Of a DNA stretch of 64,000 nucleotides, positions 1 through 11,062 are shown in pieces. The stretch covers positions 21,119,501 through 21,183,500 of the forward strand of contig CM027381.1 in assembly GCA_015680905.1 (NCBI GenBank), in the 5' to 3' direction. The stretch's first letter is position 1; each line of letters opens with the position of its first letter. This DNA is from Coptis chinensis (Eukaryota; Streptophyta; Magnoliopsida; Ranunculales; Ranunculaceae). The position numbers were made by a program, and so were the translations under genes. Under the pieces are notes generated by a model. That model searched no databases, had not been told where the DNA came from, and saw only the letters and a list, made by a program, of their open reading frames with translations.

Positions 1-1485
1 TAGTTTTAACCCCTTAATAATCATACTTTTAGACCAATTATGTGAGTAATAATTAAGAGTTAACACTGATTACGTGTTTTTATGCATTTCAGGCTTCAAA
101 GTCCATTATGTGCAGAAATGTGCCACTTTAGCGAGATAAAGGAGCAAAGGTCGGTTACTAAGGAGTTCAGTGATTAAAGGCCAAGATTCAAGAAGATAAA
201 GCCTTTCTAAAGCCCGATCAAAAGCTGAAAAGTCGACGCGGGCAGAAACAACACACAAGTCAGCAGAACTTCCGAAGGCCGTATCTTTGGACTCAGACCT
301 CGGAATGGGGTCTACCTTATGTCAAAATGACCGGCTCGGAAAGAGCTTTCCAATGGTCCAAGCCTTGACCCAATCAGAGAAGCAGAAGTGGACGAAAAGT
401 CTGTTTAAGCTAACTGCAGCTGAAGAGGCCTTTTTGGACTGAAAGAATTGGGTTTTGGGCCTGATTCTCTGGCCCAAAACATGGCTCCAAGCCCATGCAC
501 GATTTTTGGATCTGAATGTATAAAAACAAAAGCTTAGCTCTTTGTTAATGGTAGATAGTTAGACCTAGATTAAAGATTACATTAGTAGCCTCCATTAATT
601 AATTCTAGATCTAGTTTTCCTTAGATTTAATTAGTTTAATTTAATTAGTTTTATATCTTGTTTTTATTTAATTCCTTGAATGATTGTTCGTCATTTAATT
701 AGATAAATAAAATAGTTATTATTATTCAATTTCAATTTTTGTCATTTGCATTTATAGATCTAGTTTAAATTCTTGTTCTTATTTCATTCTTAGTTAATTA
801 ATTAGATTTCAATTATTGTTTAATTTAGATTAGTAAAGTTAGAATTTTGATAATATGTTTAGTTTAGATTCATATGGGAATGATTGCAGAATGATTCAAG
901 GCTAAAACCTCCATTAGAGGGGTTGATGAAGCCTTGATGAAAACTTAGTGATATAGTGTAGAAGCATTGTAGAATCTATTCCAATCTAGAAGGTCGTGAT
1001 TCGCCATGAGAATGGGTGGACGACCTCACATGCTAGTTAGTATTCGGTAGAAATGCCATGAACACTAGGGATTAGAACTCGTATTCTTGCCGTAAGAACG
1101 TGAGAATCGAGATACAAGAATCTATACTAGGTTATTAAGTTGGATTCGAGGTGGATTCAATTCCCCTCTAATCCTTTATCTAGATTCAAAAACAATCGTA
1201 TTTCCATAGCATTCGTAGTTAAATTCAAATAATCAATTTCATATTGTATCGTAGTATAACACCCTTCGTAAAGCTCTCATTAGACTGAAGACCGACAAAT
1301 TAGACTATAAAACATTCCATGCTAGAGAACTAGGAGTAGAACGAATTTGTTACTCCACTCTATTTCGATAGAATTGAGAGTAGAAACTTTGATAAATTAG
1401 GCACGCAAACTATCGTTTAGTTTTACTTACGTTTAGAGTTTCATCGCTTTATTCATTAGTAAAATTATTCTTTTTACGTTTATCA
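1..1485 (+). repeat. LTR of the dominant Ty3-gypsy family, 5' edge outside the window
   Basis: The sequence matches the other 1.5 kb LTRs here from about the 20th base onward and ends in TATCA at 1485. A TATA-like GTATAAAAAC lies near 519. No primer-binding site follows; the sequence changes at once into E1 ORF3 on the opposite strand. It is therefore a solo LTR or the 3' LTR of an element lying to the left. The five bases CTCAT (1486-1490) would be the right copy of a target duplication, whose left copy lies outside the window. The internal wording (GCGAGATAAAGGAGC) puts it closer to the B subtype than to the A subtype. Confidence 0.9.
991..1026 (+). other. Conserved LTR hairpin with GAGA loop
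   Basis: Arms AGGTCGT (991-997) and ACGACCT (1020-1026) enclose CCAT-GAGA-ATGG, itself a 4-bp stem with a GNRA-type loop. The same hairpin sits at the same place in the other LTRs, with different but still pairing arm sequences. Confidence 0.5.
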
Positions 1486-1490
1486 CTCAT

Positions 1491-2081
1491 ACTCTGGGCT
1501 CGTGCTAAACTAGACATTAATGTCTTGGGAAGGTCATATAGCAGGCGTCCCTCAGCTAGAGGAAGGAAAACGTCGCAAGTGGCATCATTCGCAGAAGAGA
1601 AACGCCACTCCCCTAATATATTTAGCATGATAAAGAACATGACCATGCCCACGTTAAGGGACAAGCTACCAAGGGATACGTTATATGTCCCTTGGTCCTC
1701 TCCACGGAAAATGCCGCCCCCATAATTCTCATGCAAAAGCTCATAGTTGTAGGTAGAGAAATTATCAACTATGTAGCCCCATGGGTCTTGAATCTCAGCA
1801 GGCATAGGAAGCTCAACAACAAAGCCAACAAGAACTTGGTTATTTCCATTATTTTGACAGCAATGTTGATGGAGAACATGTTCTCCATCCATCCGATAAA
1901 AGAATTTACAATAGTCATAAAAATATGAGGTAAGTGTAGGAGAGGAAAGTTCATCAGAACTTACCAATAAAGATTGCCATCCTGCTTGTATGATTACTTC
2001 GCGAAACCACACACCATAGGTATCACTTTGGAACAAGTCTTCAAAAGACTGTTCTGGTATGATACGAGGGGAGATTATCAC
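1491..2081 (-). pseudogene. E1 ORF3 remnant (unknown retroelement protein)
   Basis: The translation begins with IPEQSFEDLF and carries the ORF3 landmarks DPWGYIVDN, YGGGIFRGEDQG and SLGSLSLNVG, then a hydrophobic stretch and SSLARAQSM, where the LTR at 1-1485 interrupts it. The same protein is seen in E2, A, B and C. I do not recognise its function. It has no catalytic or zinc motif; its middle is hydrophobic without being a clear membrane anchor. It is broken by the LTR insertion. Confidence 0.75.
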
Positions 2082-2906
2082 AAAACTACTCTCTAGAACT
2101 AGCTACAAACGATCTTGGAACAACCCACAAAAAATTGGAATTCTTCATGCCTACGGATGTCAGAGCGCGGGGGGCGCACAAACTATGCGCTCTCGCTATG
2201 ATCAAGTTCTAGGCACTTAGCCACAGGGCGCGCTCACTTTTTGCCTTGGATGGGCGCAGAATGCGCTCAGGTTTAAATTGAGTTCCAGGCAGTTCAAGCG
2301 CAGGGTATGTTCACTAAGGCATAGGGCACGCTCCGTATAGCTGGAGTGCTGAAGTGAAGAAACAAAAGAGAAAAAAATGAGAGTGAAAGGTGAGAATGTA
2401 AGGTTTGTAGTGTGGGTTGTGAGTGTAGAATGAAGAAAGTATATATAGGGTTTTAGTTTATAAAACGAATTAACAAGTTGCCAAAAGCTTTAAGGCAATT
2501 GGCGGAAACAAAATATTTCCAAAACATAAAATGGAAACAACCCATATACATTATTCTAAAACAAACCTAATATCTTTTAGATTGAATTTAGAATAGTAAC
2601 TTCCTAACTCTTCGAAATTTCATCCTACCACAAAATTTAATCATAGGCATGCCAATATTGGTAACATTCCCAACAATCACCGCAAAACTACTTCTAAAAT
2701 TGTGGATCATATAAAAATCATGCAAGAAGAAATAATACCACCCCCAAATAATTCGGGAAGGTGGGATTAACACTAAAATCAACGCATAATTTGAAAAGAA
2801 CCAAATTAAATTCAAATTCAAATTCAAATTCAATTAACTACCGAATTCAAATTTAACTACTGAATTCAACAACTTAACATTCGAACTAATAAAAACAGTA
2901 AAAACA
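2082..2906 (-). other. E1 ORF2-ORF3 spacer with internal promoter-like block
   Basis: This holds three items conserved in the other copies. A polypurine-tract-like TTTGGGGGTGG lies at 2747-2738. TATATATA lies at 2447-2440, with CTACACTCACAACCC just downstream of it. GC-rich imperfect repeats of a GAGCGCACCC type lie at about 2340-2160, directly ahead of ORF3. There is no coding signal. Confidence 0.65.
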
Positions 2907-4036
2907 ACATCAATCAATAAATTCCCAAAACCACCCGCTACTGTTTGAAGATGGAACATGAGATGAAGATGGAACATGGGATGAAGATGGTCCCGAGCCA
3001 TCCGTCCTTCGGTGACGACTCTCGTGCCTCACAGACGCCTCCTTAGAAGAAGAACCCCCATGGGGTGGGAAACATTCAAGCATTGCTTCTAGGAACTTGC
3101 GTTGTGTTTCCATCTCTGCCTTCATCTCTTCCCAACGCTCATCCTCGCGCTGGACAAGAGTCTCCTAGTTATGATGTATGGTAGTCTGGCGAGTCTGGAG
3201 ATCTTCACAAATAGTATTAAGAGAACGCATGCCACGATGAAGCACTGACATGCGTTCTGCATTAGAAACACCTCTCCAAGGCATCGACATCAAAACATGT
3301 CGAGTCCTCCTCATCATCCGACTCAGTCTCTTCCACTACCCTCTCTCCAGGCAACCTCCAAACCTTCTGAATACAATCTGTATAAGCTATGGCATTCATA
3401 TGCAACTTAATCATAGTACGCTCAGTTTTTGGAACAACTCTAAACTTCATCAGGATCTTAGTGATCAATACAAGGAAAGGTGTAATAGTGTTTCCAACTC
3501 CTCTAATCATATCTAATATAAAATAGAGGATGAAGAATTTATACCTCTTATTCTACAATATCTAGAGAATGTGTAGACAGTTCAGACCGATGTCGCTGAC
3601 CTTTTCTTTCCCGATGATGTTTTACCAACCCACTGAGCTACCACCACCTAGTTCGTTCTCAATGACCCCTGTCGGACGCAATGCGAGGCCACATTATACT
3701 CTCCCTCCAACAAAGTGTCTGTCATCAATGCCGGAACTCTAACATACTGGGATTCCTGCAAGGTGGCGTTGAGATGGGGTTGTGGTGGACCGCCTAGAAT
3801 ATAACCCAACACATTTCTACAAACTTCTCTCCTCATCCCATTCACCTGCACAAAATTTTTTGACCCTCCAACTCCCTCTTCTTGTAGAATTGTTGGACCA
3901 AATCATCGTGATAAAAGTCGTTCGTTGAATACCACACCCCTTTCCACCGCCGGTGAATCATCTCGTCACTGTAAAACGACATGAAGCGGTCTACAGTAAA
4001 AGCTTGTTCCGGCAAAATTCTCTGTCTTTGAGCCAT
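2907..4036 (-). pseudogene. E1 ORF2 remnant (plant retroelement accessory protein)
   Basis: It starts MAQRQRILPEQAF at 4036. Landmarks in order are FYHDDLVQQFYKKRELEG, a block matching VNGMRREVCRNVLGYILGG, LQESQY, then an acidic run (ESDDEEDS) before FDVDALERC, and near the end a charged helix followed by a Ser-rich tail ending in FID. The order of parts matches ORF2 of E2, A and C. It resembles the plant-specific retroelement domain often annotated 'putative plant transposon protein' (Pfam PF20167), from memory and not searched. It is broken in several places. Confidence 0.7.
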
Positions 4037-4235
4037 TGACGGTTGTAGACGATTTGTGCAATGAAGACAATGTAGGGAAAAAGTTTGAAACCAAACTTAC
4101 TAAAAATAATGGGAAGTGGCGCGGTGGTGGCGGTGGTGGATTAAAATTGTTTGGATTTTGTTATGTTTTGGTGGTGCAAAAGGTTGGAAATAATATCCCT
4201 GCTGTAGAAGAAGTCCTTTTACAGGACCATGTGTA

Positions 4236-5253
4236 TGAGGACTGACCTTTGTTGTTAGTGTACTTCTTTTCACTTCCATATATTAGTTAGTGCACCATTC
4301 AGGTAACAGGGCCCTCCCAATGGAGTGTGTGGTTGTAAGTACCGGACCTAAGTCCACGTTTAACATAATTCATATTTTGCACTCTAGCATGTTTTCTCGA
4401 TTTTTGAGTCATGTTCCTCTATGGTGTGAATTATGTCTTTATTTCTTTTCATTTTTCTTATATTAAATCTTATTCATAAAAAATAAAAAAAAATTAAAAT
4501 CATAAAAATAGTAATCTAGGAAGTCTCGGGAATCTGACTTTCAAAGACCCACGTTTAAAATAAAATTTCTAAACTCTGTTGTCTAAAATTTGTTTGGAGG
4601 TGGGGTGTTGGTCTTTCCGTCCGTGATTGCTAAACTTTCAAATTGTGTTGTTTATGCCGTTTAATCGTATTTTGATTCAAGTTGACATTATCTATGAATT
4701 TAGATTTTATTCGTTCGCATAACTTACGTCATGCACGCACCTCGAGGTGTTTTCCATCTTCTTATATGTCACCCATATTTTAAATGAAGTGTTTTATGGA
4801 TCATTGGATTGGAAATTCTCTCCTGATCGTTTCCATATCTCATTCGTAAAAATCAAACTGGTAACGAATCGGGAAATTTAGTTTGAAGTTGCTCGAAAAA
4901 ATCGGAAAATTACGGAAATCGAATTAGGCTTGGGCCCAAATTTTGCACACACGTGCGTCCCCTTCCTCAAAACAAACAGTCGCGAGTTTGATTTCACTTC
5001 CGCCATTAACGACTTTCAACCCTAACCAAAAAAAAAAAAAAAAACCAAGCCAAAAGTTTAACCCACTCCAAAACTCCTCCACAACATCCCCACCACCATT
5101 TCCAACCTTCTGCACCACCAAAACATAACAAAATCCAAACAATTTTGATCCACCACCGCCACCACCGCGCCACCTCCCATTATTTTTAGTAAGTTTGGTT
5201 TCAAACTCTTTCCATACATTGTCTTCATTCCATAAATCGTCTACAACCGTCAA
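4236..5253 (+). other. E2 post-protease spacer
   Basis: Non-coding. It carries the conserved block at 4291-4360 (CATTCAGGTAAC, then GGGCCCTCC, GGAGTGTGTGG, GTAAGTACCGG), the motif AATCTGACTTTCAAAGACCC near 4531, and a polypurine-tract-like TTTGGAGGTGGGG at 4593-4605. The last 300 bases, rich in A runs and CCACC, lead to ORF2. Confidence 0.65.
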
Positions 5254-6383
5254 ATGCTCAAAGACAGAGAATTTTGCCGTAACAAGATTTTACTGTCAAC
5301 CGCTTCGCACCGTTTTACAGTGATGAGATGATTCACCGGCGGTGGAAAGGGTTGTGGTATTCAACGAATGACTTTTATCATGACGATTTGGTCCAACAAT
5401 TCTACAAGAAGAGGGAGTTGGAGGGTCAGAATTTTTTTGTGAAGGTGAATGGGATGAGGAGAGAAGTTTGTAGAGATGTGTTAGCTTATATTATAGGTGG
5501 TACACCACAACCCCATCTCAACGCCACCTTGCAGGAATCCCAGTATGCTGGAGTTTCGGCATTGATGACAGACACTGTGTTGGAGGGAGAGTACAATGCG
5601 GCCTCGCATTGCGTCCGACAGCGGTCATTGAGAACCAACCAGGTGGCTATAGCTCAGTGGGTTGGTAAGAATATCATCGGAAAAGAGAAGTTCAGTGACA
5701 TCGGTCTGAACTGTCTGCACATTCTCTGGATATTGCAGAATAAAAGGTATAAATTCTGCATCCTCGATTTTATATTAGATTTAATTAGAGGAGTTGGAAA
5801 CACTATTGCACCTTTCCCTGTATTGATCACTAAGATCATGATGAAGTTTAGAGTTGTTCCAAAAACTGAGCGTACTATGATTAAGTTGCATATGAATGCC
5901 ATAACTTATACGGATTGTATTCAGAAGGTTTGGAGGTTTCCTAGAGAGAGGGTAGTGGAAGAGACTGAGTCGGATGATGATGAGGACACGAGATGTTTTG
6001 ATGTCGATGCCTTAGAGAGGTGTACTTCTGATGCAGAACGCATGTCAGTGCTTCATTGTGGCATGCGTTCTCTTAATACTATTTGTGAAAATCTCCGGAC
6101 TCGCCAGACTACCATACATCATAACTATGAGACTCGTGCCCAGCGCAAGGATGAGCATTGGGAAGAGATGAAGGCAGAGATGGAAGCATAACGCAAGTTC
6201 TGAGAAGCAATGCTTGAACGGTTCCCACCCCACGGGGGTTTTTCTTTTGAGGAGGCATCTATGAGGCACAAGCGTCTTCGCCGAAGGATGGATGGCTCGG
6301 GACCATCGGGAGCTCAGGACCCATCTTCATCTCATGTTCCATCTTCAAACAGTAGCGGGTGGTTTAGGGAATTTATTGATTGA
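5254..6383 (+). pseudogene. E2 ORF2 remnant (longest open stretch of ORF2 in the window)
   Basis: 5328-6191 is open for 287 codons. Order of parts: FYHDDLVQQFYKKRELEG; VNGMRREVCRDVLAYIIGG; LQESQY; HCVRQRSLRTNQVAIAQWVG; IGLNCLHILWIL; FILDLIRGVGNTIAPFPVLI; an acidic run ESDDDEDTRCFD; a charged, probably coiled-coil helix around EDERWEEMKAEMEA-type sequence; then a Ser-rich tail ending FID. The 'APFPVLIT' box recalls the 'FPsLIT' box of PF20167-type plant retroelement proteins (from memory). Function unknown. It is broken. Confidence 0.75.
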
Positions 6384-7300
6384 TGTTGTTTTTAGTGTTT
6401 TTATTAGTTGGGATGTTAAGTTGTTGAATTCAGTAGTTAAATTTAAATTTGGTAGTTAATTGTATTTGAATTTGAATTTAATTTGGTTCTTTTCAAATTA
6501 TGCGTTGATTTTAGTGTTAATCCCACCTTCCCGAATTGTTTGGGGGTGGTATTACTTCCTCTAGCATGATTTTTATATGATCCACAATTTTAGAAGTAGT
6601 TTTGCGGTGATTGTTGGGAATGTTGCCGATATTGGCATGCCTATGATTAGATTTTTGGTAGGATGAAATTTCAAAGAGTTAGGAAGTTACTATTCTAAAT
6701 TCAATATAAAAGATATTAGGTTAGTTTTAGAATAATGAATATGGGTTGTTTCCATTTTAAGTTTTGGAAATATTTTGTTTTCAGCAATTGCCTTAAACCT
6801 TTTTGGGAACTTGTCGATTCGTTTTAGAAACTAAAACCTTATATAAACTTCATTCATTCTACACTCACAACCCACACTACATCTCACTTTCACCTCTCAC
6901 CTTTCACTCCCAATTTTTCCTCTTTTATTCTTCACTTCAACACTTAAGCTATACGGAGCGCACCCTGTGCCTCAGTGAGCGCACCCTGTGCTTGAACTGC
7001 CTGTTACTCCATTCAAACCAAAGTGCACCCTGCCCCCTCACTATACCAAATCCGAGATCGACCCGCGCTCAAAACACAGGAACTTGCCCAAGGCACGAGC
7101 GCACCCTGCTCCCATCCTAAGCAAAAAGTGAGTGCACCCTATGCCTAAGTGTCTGGAACTAGATCATAACCAGAGCGCACCGCGCACATACAAGGCATAG
7201 TTTGAGCACCCCCCGCGCTCTGGCATCCGTAGGCATGAAATTTTTTGATTTTTTTTTTGTTGTTCCAGGATCGTTTGCAGCTGTTCTAGAGAGTAGTTTT
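6384..7300 (+). other. E2 ORF2-ORF3 spacer with internal TATA and GC-rich repeats
   Basis: TTTGGGGGTGG at 6539-6549 follows ORF2. TTATATAAA at 6839-6847 is followed by CTACACTCACAACCCACAC at 6859-6877. From about 6955 to 7220 there are imperfect repeats of GAGCGCACCCTG-type words, then a T-rich stretch to the ORF3 start. All of these recur at the same places in E1, A and C. Confidence 0.65.
6839..6877 (+). promoter_or_regulatory. Putative internal promoter for ORF3 (E2)
   Basis: TTATATAAA is followed 11 bases later by CTACACTCACAACCCACAC. The pair is kept with the same spacing in E1, A and C although the flanks have diverged. No transcription start is known. Confidence 0.45.
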
Positions 7301-8225
7301 ATGATGACATCTCTTACAGTCATACCGGAGCAGTCTTTTGAAAACTTGTTGGGAAGCCAGACTTATGGAGGTTGGTTCTGCGACAGGATCTTGCAGTTAG
7401 GATGGCAGCATCTACTGGTAAGTGACAACAACTCGTATTTACCTCAGCTTACTACATTTTTCTACAATAATATTACTTTCTATTGTAACCATGATGGAGA
7501 AAAAAATTTTCCCTTGCAACTGAAGACACGACAATGGAATTCAAGAAGTCTTTTTAAGTAAGCGTTAGTTTCGGGATTGCCCTTTGCCCGATTCTATGCG
7601 CACGTGGGGATATATGACCGATAATGCATACCTCTATGACTATACATATTTCCATGAGTATTATGGGGGAGGGGTGTTTCGTGTAATGGACCAAGGGCGA
7701 TATAGCATAGCCCTTGGTAGCCTGTCCCTAAATGTAGGCACCACCATATTATTCATCCTGATGTATATTTTAGGGGAGTGGTAGTTTAATTTTGCGAATA
7801 GTACTGTTGGTGATGTTTTCCTTGCTTTAGCTAAAGGATGTCGCCGATATAACATTCCCCGAGTATTAATAGCTAGTCTTAAGAGAGCCCAAAGCTTGAG
7901 GCATAAGTATCTTCTTATTCCTGTTTTGTTTTGCCGCATCATGCGTGGTTGTTTACCTGAATTATGTACCTAGTTCACGGATTGGGAAAGGGTTGAAGTC
8001 ATGAGACCCACCAATTGGGTGGTTCATTCATTCCGAGTTATGACTTGGCCGGGTTGGCAGGTGCAACCTCATTTGGTTGCTCCTTACACCCCATCAGACC
8101 GAGCAACACTCGACAGGTTAACATGAGTTGATGACACACGGCGACAGGCTTGGCAAGTTATCATGGCATGGCAGGACGTGAAGGAACCTCATTTCTTTAT
8201 AGAAGAGGCTGAGGATGACGTTTAA
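7301..8225 (+). pseudogene. E2 ORF3 remnant
   Basis: It starts MMTSLTVIPEQSFENLLG. Landmarks: TYGGWFCDRILQLGWQHLL, WGYMTDNAYLYDY, YYGGGVFRVMDQGRYSIALG, SLSLNVGTTILFILMYILGEW, then VAPYTPSD-type and acidic C-terminal sequence. It lines up from end to end with ORF3 of C and A. It is an unknown protein of about 300 residues. It is broken in several places. Confidence 0.75.
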
Positions 8226-9820
8226 ACGCTGGAGTTAAGGTAAGTTTTTCTTTCAGTTAGTGTCTGCTTATGTCCCAAGAAATTTAATTCTTGTTAACCC
8301 CATAACGGGTGGAACTCCTATAGAGTTGCGTATGTTTTTTATTTTCTATATTAGTATGTTTTAACCGTATTTTGCAGATGTTCTAGAATTTCACGCGCTT
8401 CCATGGTATTTTTCTACCCTTTTTATTTCAATACTTTGATGACAAATGATGCTTCTTGTTTGGGGGTGGCATAGAAACACGTGTAATTAAGGCATCTGTT
8501 AGGATATAGATATGTACAATATGCACTTGTTTTCTAGTAAAAATTCAAAAATTTCAAAAATATAAATAAAAAGTTTATGCTATAAAGTTCATGCTATACA
8601 TGCACTTAGGAATATTGGTATTGTTTTCTTTCTCTATGCTCCTAATAATCTGGAAGTCTCACGTTAGCTTTTGCATTAGAATAGTTTTTAGAAACATAGG
8701 TTAATATATAGGTAATAATCTTTGCATCTATCTATAAATATATTACATGAGTATCTATGATTGTTTGGCAGTAAGTTTCTGAAATCTAGGCTAGAGTACT
8801 TATTCTACAAATCCTGTGAGAATATAGCCTAAAGCCTTATATGAGTGAAACATTTGAGAAATGACACAAGGGAGAAGTAAAATCCGGATAGAGAAATAAC
8901 ACGTCCACTTACTTGATCACTATACCATATCCTAAGCGAAAATTTAGGCCCTTTTTGGATCGACATAGCCAGAAATTCAAACCTTATGAAATTATTTTCC
9001 GCTAGTTGCCCCTTTGAGCCTTTCATAAACCGTAAATCCTTTAACTTTTTACAAAACAAAATGAAAATTAAAAAAATCAGCCTACCCATTCTTTGAATGA
9101 GTCTGAGAATAGAGATGAAGAATAGAAAAGAGAAAGACCTTTGAAATTAAGAATTTGTTAGTCGCTTCAAATAAGAAAAGAAAGTTTCCATTCAAATAAA
9201 AAATCAATAAATAAATCAATAAAAGAAAATAAAAAGTTAGAACTCCAAAAATAGAATCAAAGGAGTCAAAAGCCAAAGAAAAAGAAAAAAATATGGCTAA
9301 GGATGGAAACAAAGTGTAGAAGCAAAAGTAAAGAACAAAGTTTTTTCTAGTTATATAATATGAAGACTCTATTATCTCAGACTTGTCCTTTTCAAATATC
9401 CATTTCCTTCTTTCTTAAACCATCTCCTAATCCCTGCAACACTTAATAAAGACCTCTAGCTCAATTAGGAATAGGTTAGTGTGATAGTAAGTGTCAGATG
9501 TGTTTGATCGTCTCCGACTTCCATGTGTGTCATTGAGATTGTAAGGTAAAGTGTGCCCACTATGCACTGGAGTAACGAAACTTGAGTGGAAAAATTAGAG
9601 TGGTTTTTGTCTTGACATTTATGTGAGGACGTACTTATGGACGCTATTCCGAGTTTTCATAAACGGACCTGCTAGTGCATTTCATAGTATTACTCATTGT
9701 ATATATGTTTATTCATAGATGATTGATTATTATGCATATATTTTCTTAGGTTTCGACTTGATTATTATGTATTCATTGCAAAGTGAGATGTATAGATAGT
9801 TGAGACATAAATAAGGGAAC
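8226..9820 (+). other. E2 conserved 3' region
   Basis: Non-coding, closely similar to the 3' regions of A, B and C. It starts with an intron-like GTAAGT...TTTGCAG segment (8240-8377), then TTTGAGGAC-type sequence and TTTGGGGGTGG at 8459-8469, then long A/T-rich and purine-rich tracts. Open frames here on the minus strand are low-complexity shadows. Confidence 0.7.
8240..8377 (+). other. Candidate 3' UTR intron (E2)
   Basis: AAG|GTAAGTTTTT donor and a T-rich tract with TTTTGCAG|ATG acceptor, 138 bases apart, starting about 15 bases after ORF3. The same pair is present in B and C, and in A with a weaker donor. Confidence 0.4.
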
Positions 9821-9889
9821 AATAGTTTTAGTTTTACTTGCGTATAGTCTCGTTACTTATTCGTAGGTAAAACTATAGTTTTACATATT
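9821..9889 (+). repeat. E2 LTR 3'-end fragment
   Basis: The last roughly 70 bases of an LTR, nearly identical to the end of E1's LTR (36633-36705 on the minus strand). It joins directly to the 3' region upstream and to E1 spacer sequence on the opposite strand downstream. Confidence 0.65.
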
Positions 9890-9894
9890 TTTTT

Positions 9895-10730
9895 TGTTTT
9901 ATTTTGGTTAGGGTTTAAAGTGGTTAATGGCGGAAGTGAAAACAAACTCGCGTCTGTTTGTTTTGAGGAAGGGGATGCACGTGCGTGGCATGTGCGTGCA
10001 AGATTTGGGCCCATGCCCAATTCGATTTCCATAATTTTCTGATTTTTTGCGCAACTTCAAACTAAAATTCCCGATTCGTTACCTGTCCGATTTTTGCGAA
10101 TGAGATATGAAAACGATCAGGAGAGAATTTACAATCCAATGATTCATAAAACAGTCTATTCAAACAATGGGTGATATATAAGAAGATGGAAAATGCCTCG
10201 GAGTGCGTGCGTGCCGTAAGTTATACGAACGAATGAAATCTAAATTCATAGATAATGCAATCCAAATCAAAATACAATTAAACGGCATAAACAACACAAT
10301 TGGAAAGTATAGCAATCACGGACGGAAATACCAACACCCCACCCCCAAAAAAAATTTAGACAACAGAGTTTAGAAAATTTGTTTTAAACGTGGGTCTTTT
10401 AAAGTCAGATTCCTGAGAGTTCTTAGATTACTATTTTTATGATTTTAAATTTTTTTATTTTTTATGAATAAGATTTAATATAAGAAAAATGAAAAGCAAT
10501 AAAGACATAATTCACACCATAGAGGAACATGACTCAAAAACCGAGAAAACTTGCAAGAGTGGAAAACGTGAATTATATTAAACGTGGACTTAGGATCCAG
10601 TACTTACAGCCACACACTCCATTGGGAGGGCCCGGTTACTTGAATGGTACACTTACCAATATATGGAAGTGAAAGGAAGTACACCAAACAACAAAATGTG
10701 TCTTTTATAGTCAAATACTCAAGACTATAT
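9895..10730 (-). other. E1 post-protease spacer
   Basis: Minus-strand counterpart of 4236-5100. It carries the conserved block at 10653-10583, two copies of the TCTGACTTTAAAAGACCC-type motif (near 10715 and 10400), and the polypurine-tract-like TTTGGGGGTGGGG at 10349-10337. With E2's spacer it forms a long inverted repeat. Confidence 0.65.
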
Positions 10731-10931
10731 TTAAAACATATGTATATAATGAACATGCAGTTTACCATATATCAACAACCAAAATAGTTGTGGATCATTC
10801 CATAAATAATTACCATGGAATGCACCCCCAAACAGAATTAAGCACCAAGATTTTCTACAACGCAACTTAGTGAAATGAAAGCGAAGTCTGATAGATCTAG
10901 AACGTAGCCGAGCATGCACCTTCTTCTTCAT
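10731..10931 (-). pseudogene. E1 basic tail ORF after the protease
   Basis: About 66 residues starting MKKKVHARL. A basic half (RSRSIRLRFHFTKLRCRKSW) is followed by an aromatic half containing LWNDPQLFWLLIYGKL. The same peptide follows the protease in A, B and C, so it is a real part of the family. I do not recognise it; it may be the C-terminal end of the gag-pro protein. It occupies the place where reverse transcriptase would begin in an autonomous element. Confidence 0.55.
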
Positions 10932-11062
10932 CTTTGAATGAGAGGGTGTCCAAGTGAATGATCATGAGAAAATAGATGTTTGTGGAAGATATGTTGGATA
11001 TGGATAAGTTTTAGAGGGAAAGAATGGAAAAAATGAGAATGTGGGTTTATCACAAAACTCAT

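Larger units (their letters stand above)
4236..9894 (+). mobile_element. E2: partial plus-strand copy (spacer-ORF2-ORF3-3' UTR-LTR end)
   Basis: It begins inside the post-protease spacer near 4236 (edge uncertain by about 30 bp) and runs through ORF2, ORF3 and most of the 3' region to a short LTR 3' end at about 9821-9889. That LTR end is nearly identical to the end of E1's own LTR, so E1 and E2 belong to one subfamily. E2 lies in opposite orientation to E1 and interrupts it just upstream of E1 ORF2, creating inverted repeats with E1 sequence on both sides. It has no gag, protease or 5' LTR in the window. Confidence 0.75.
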
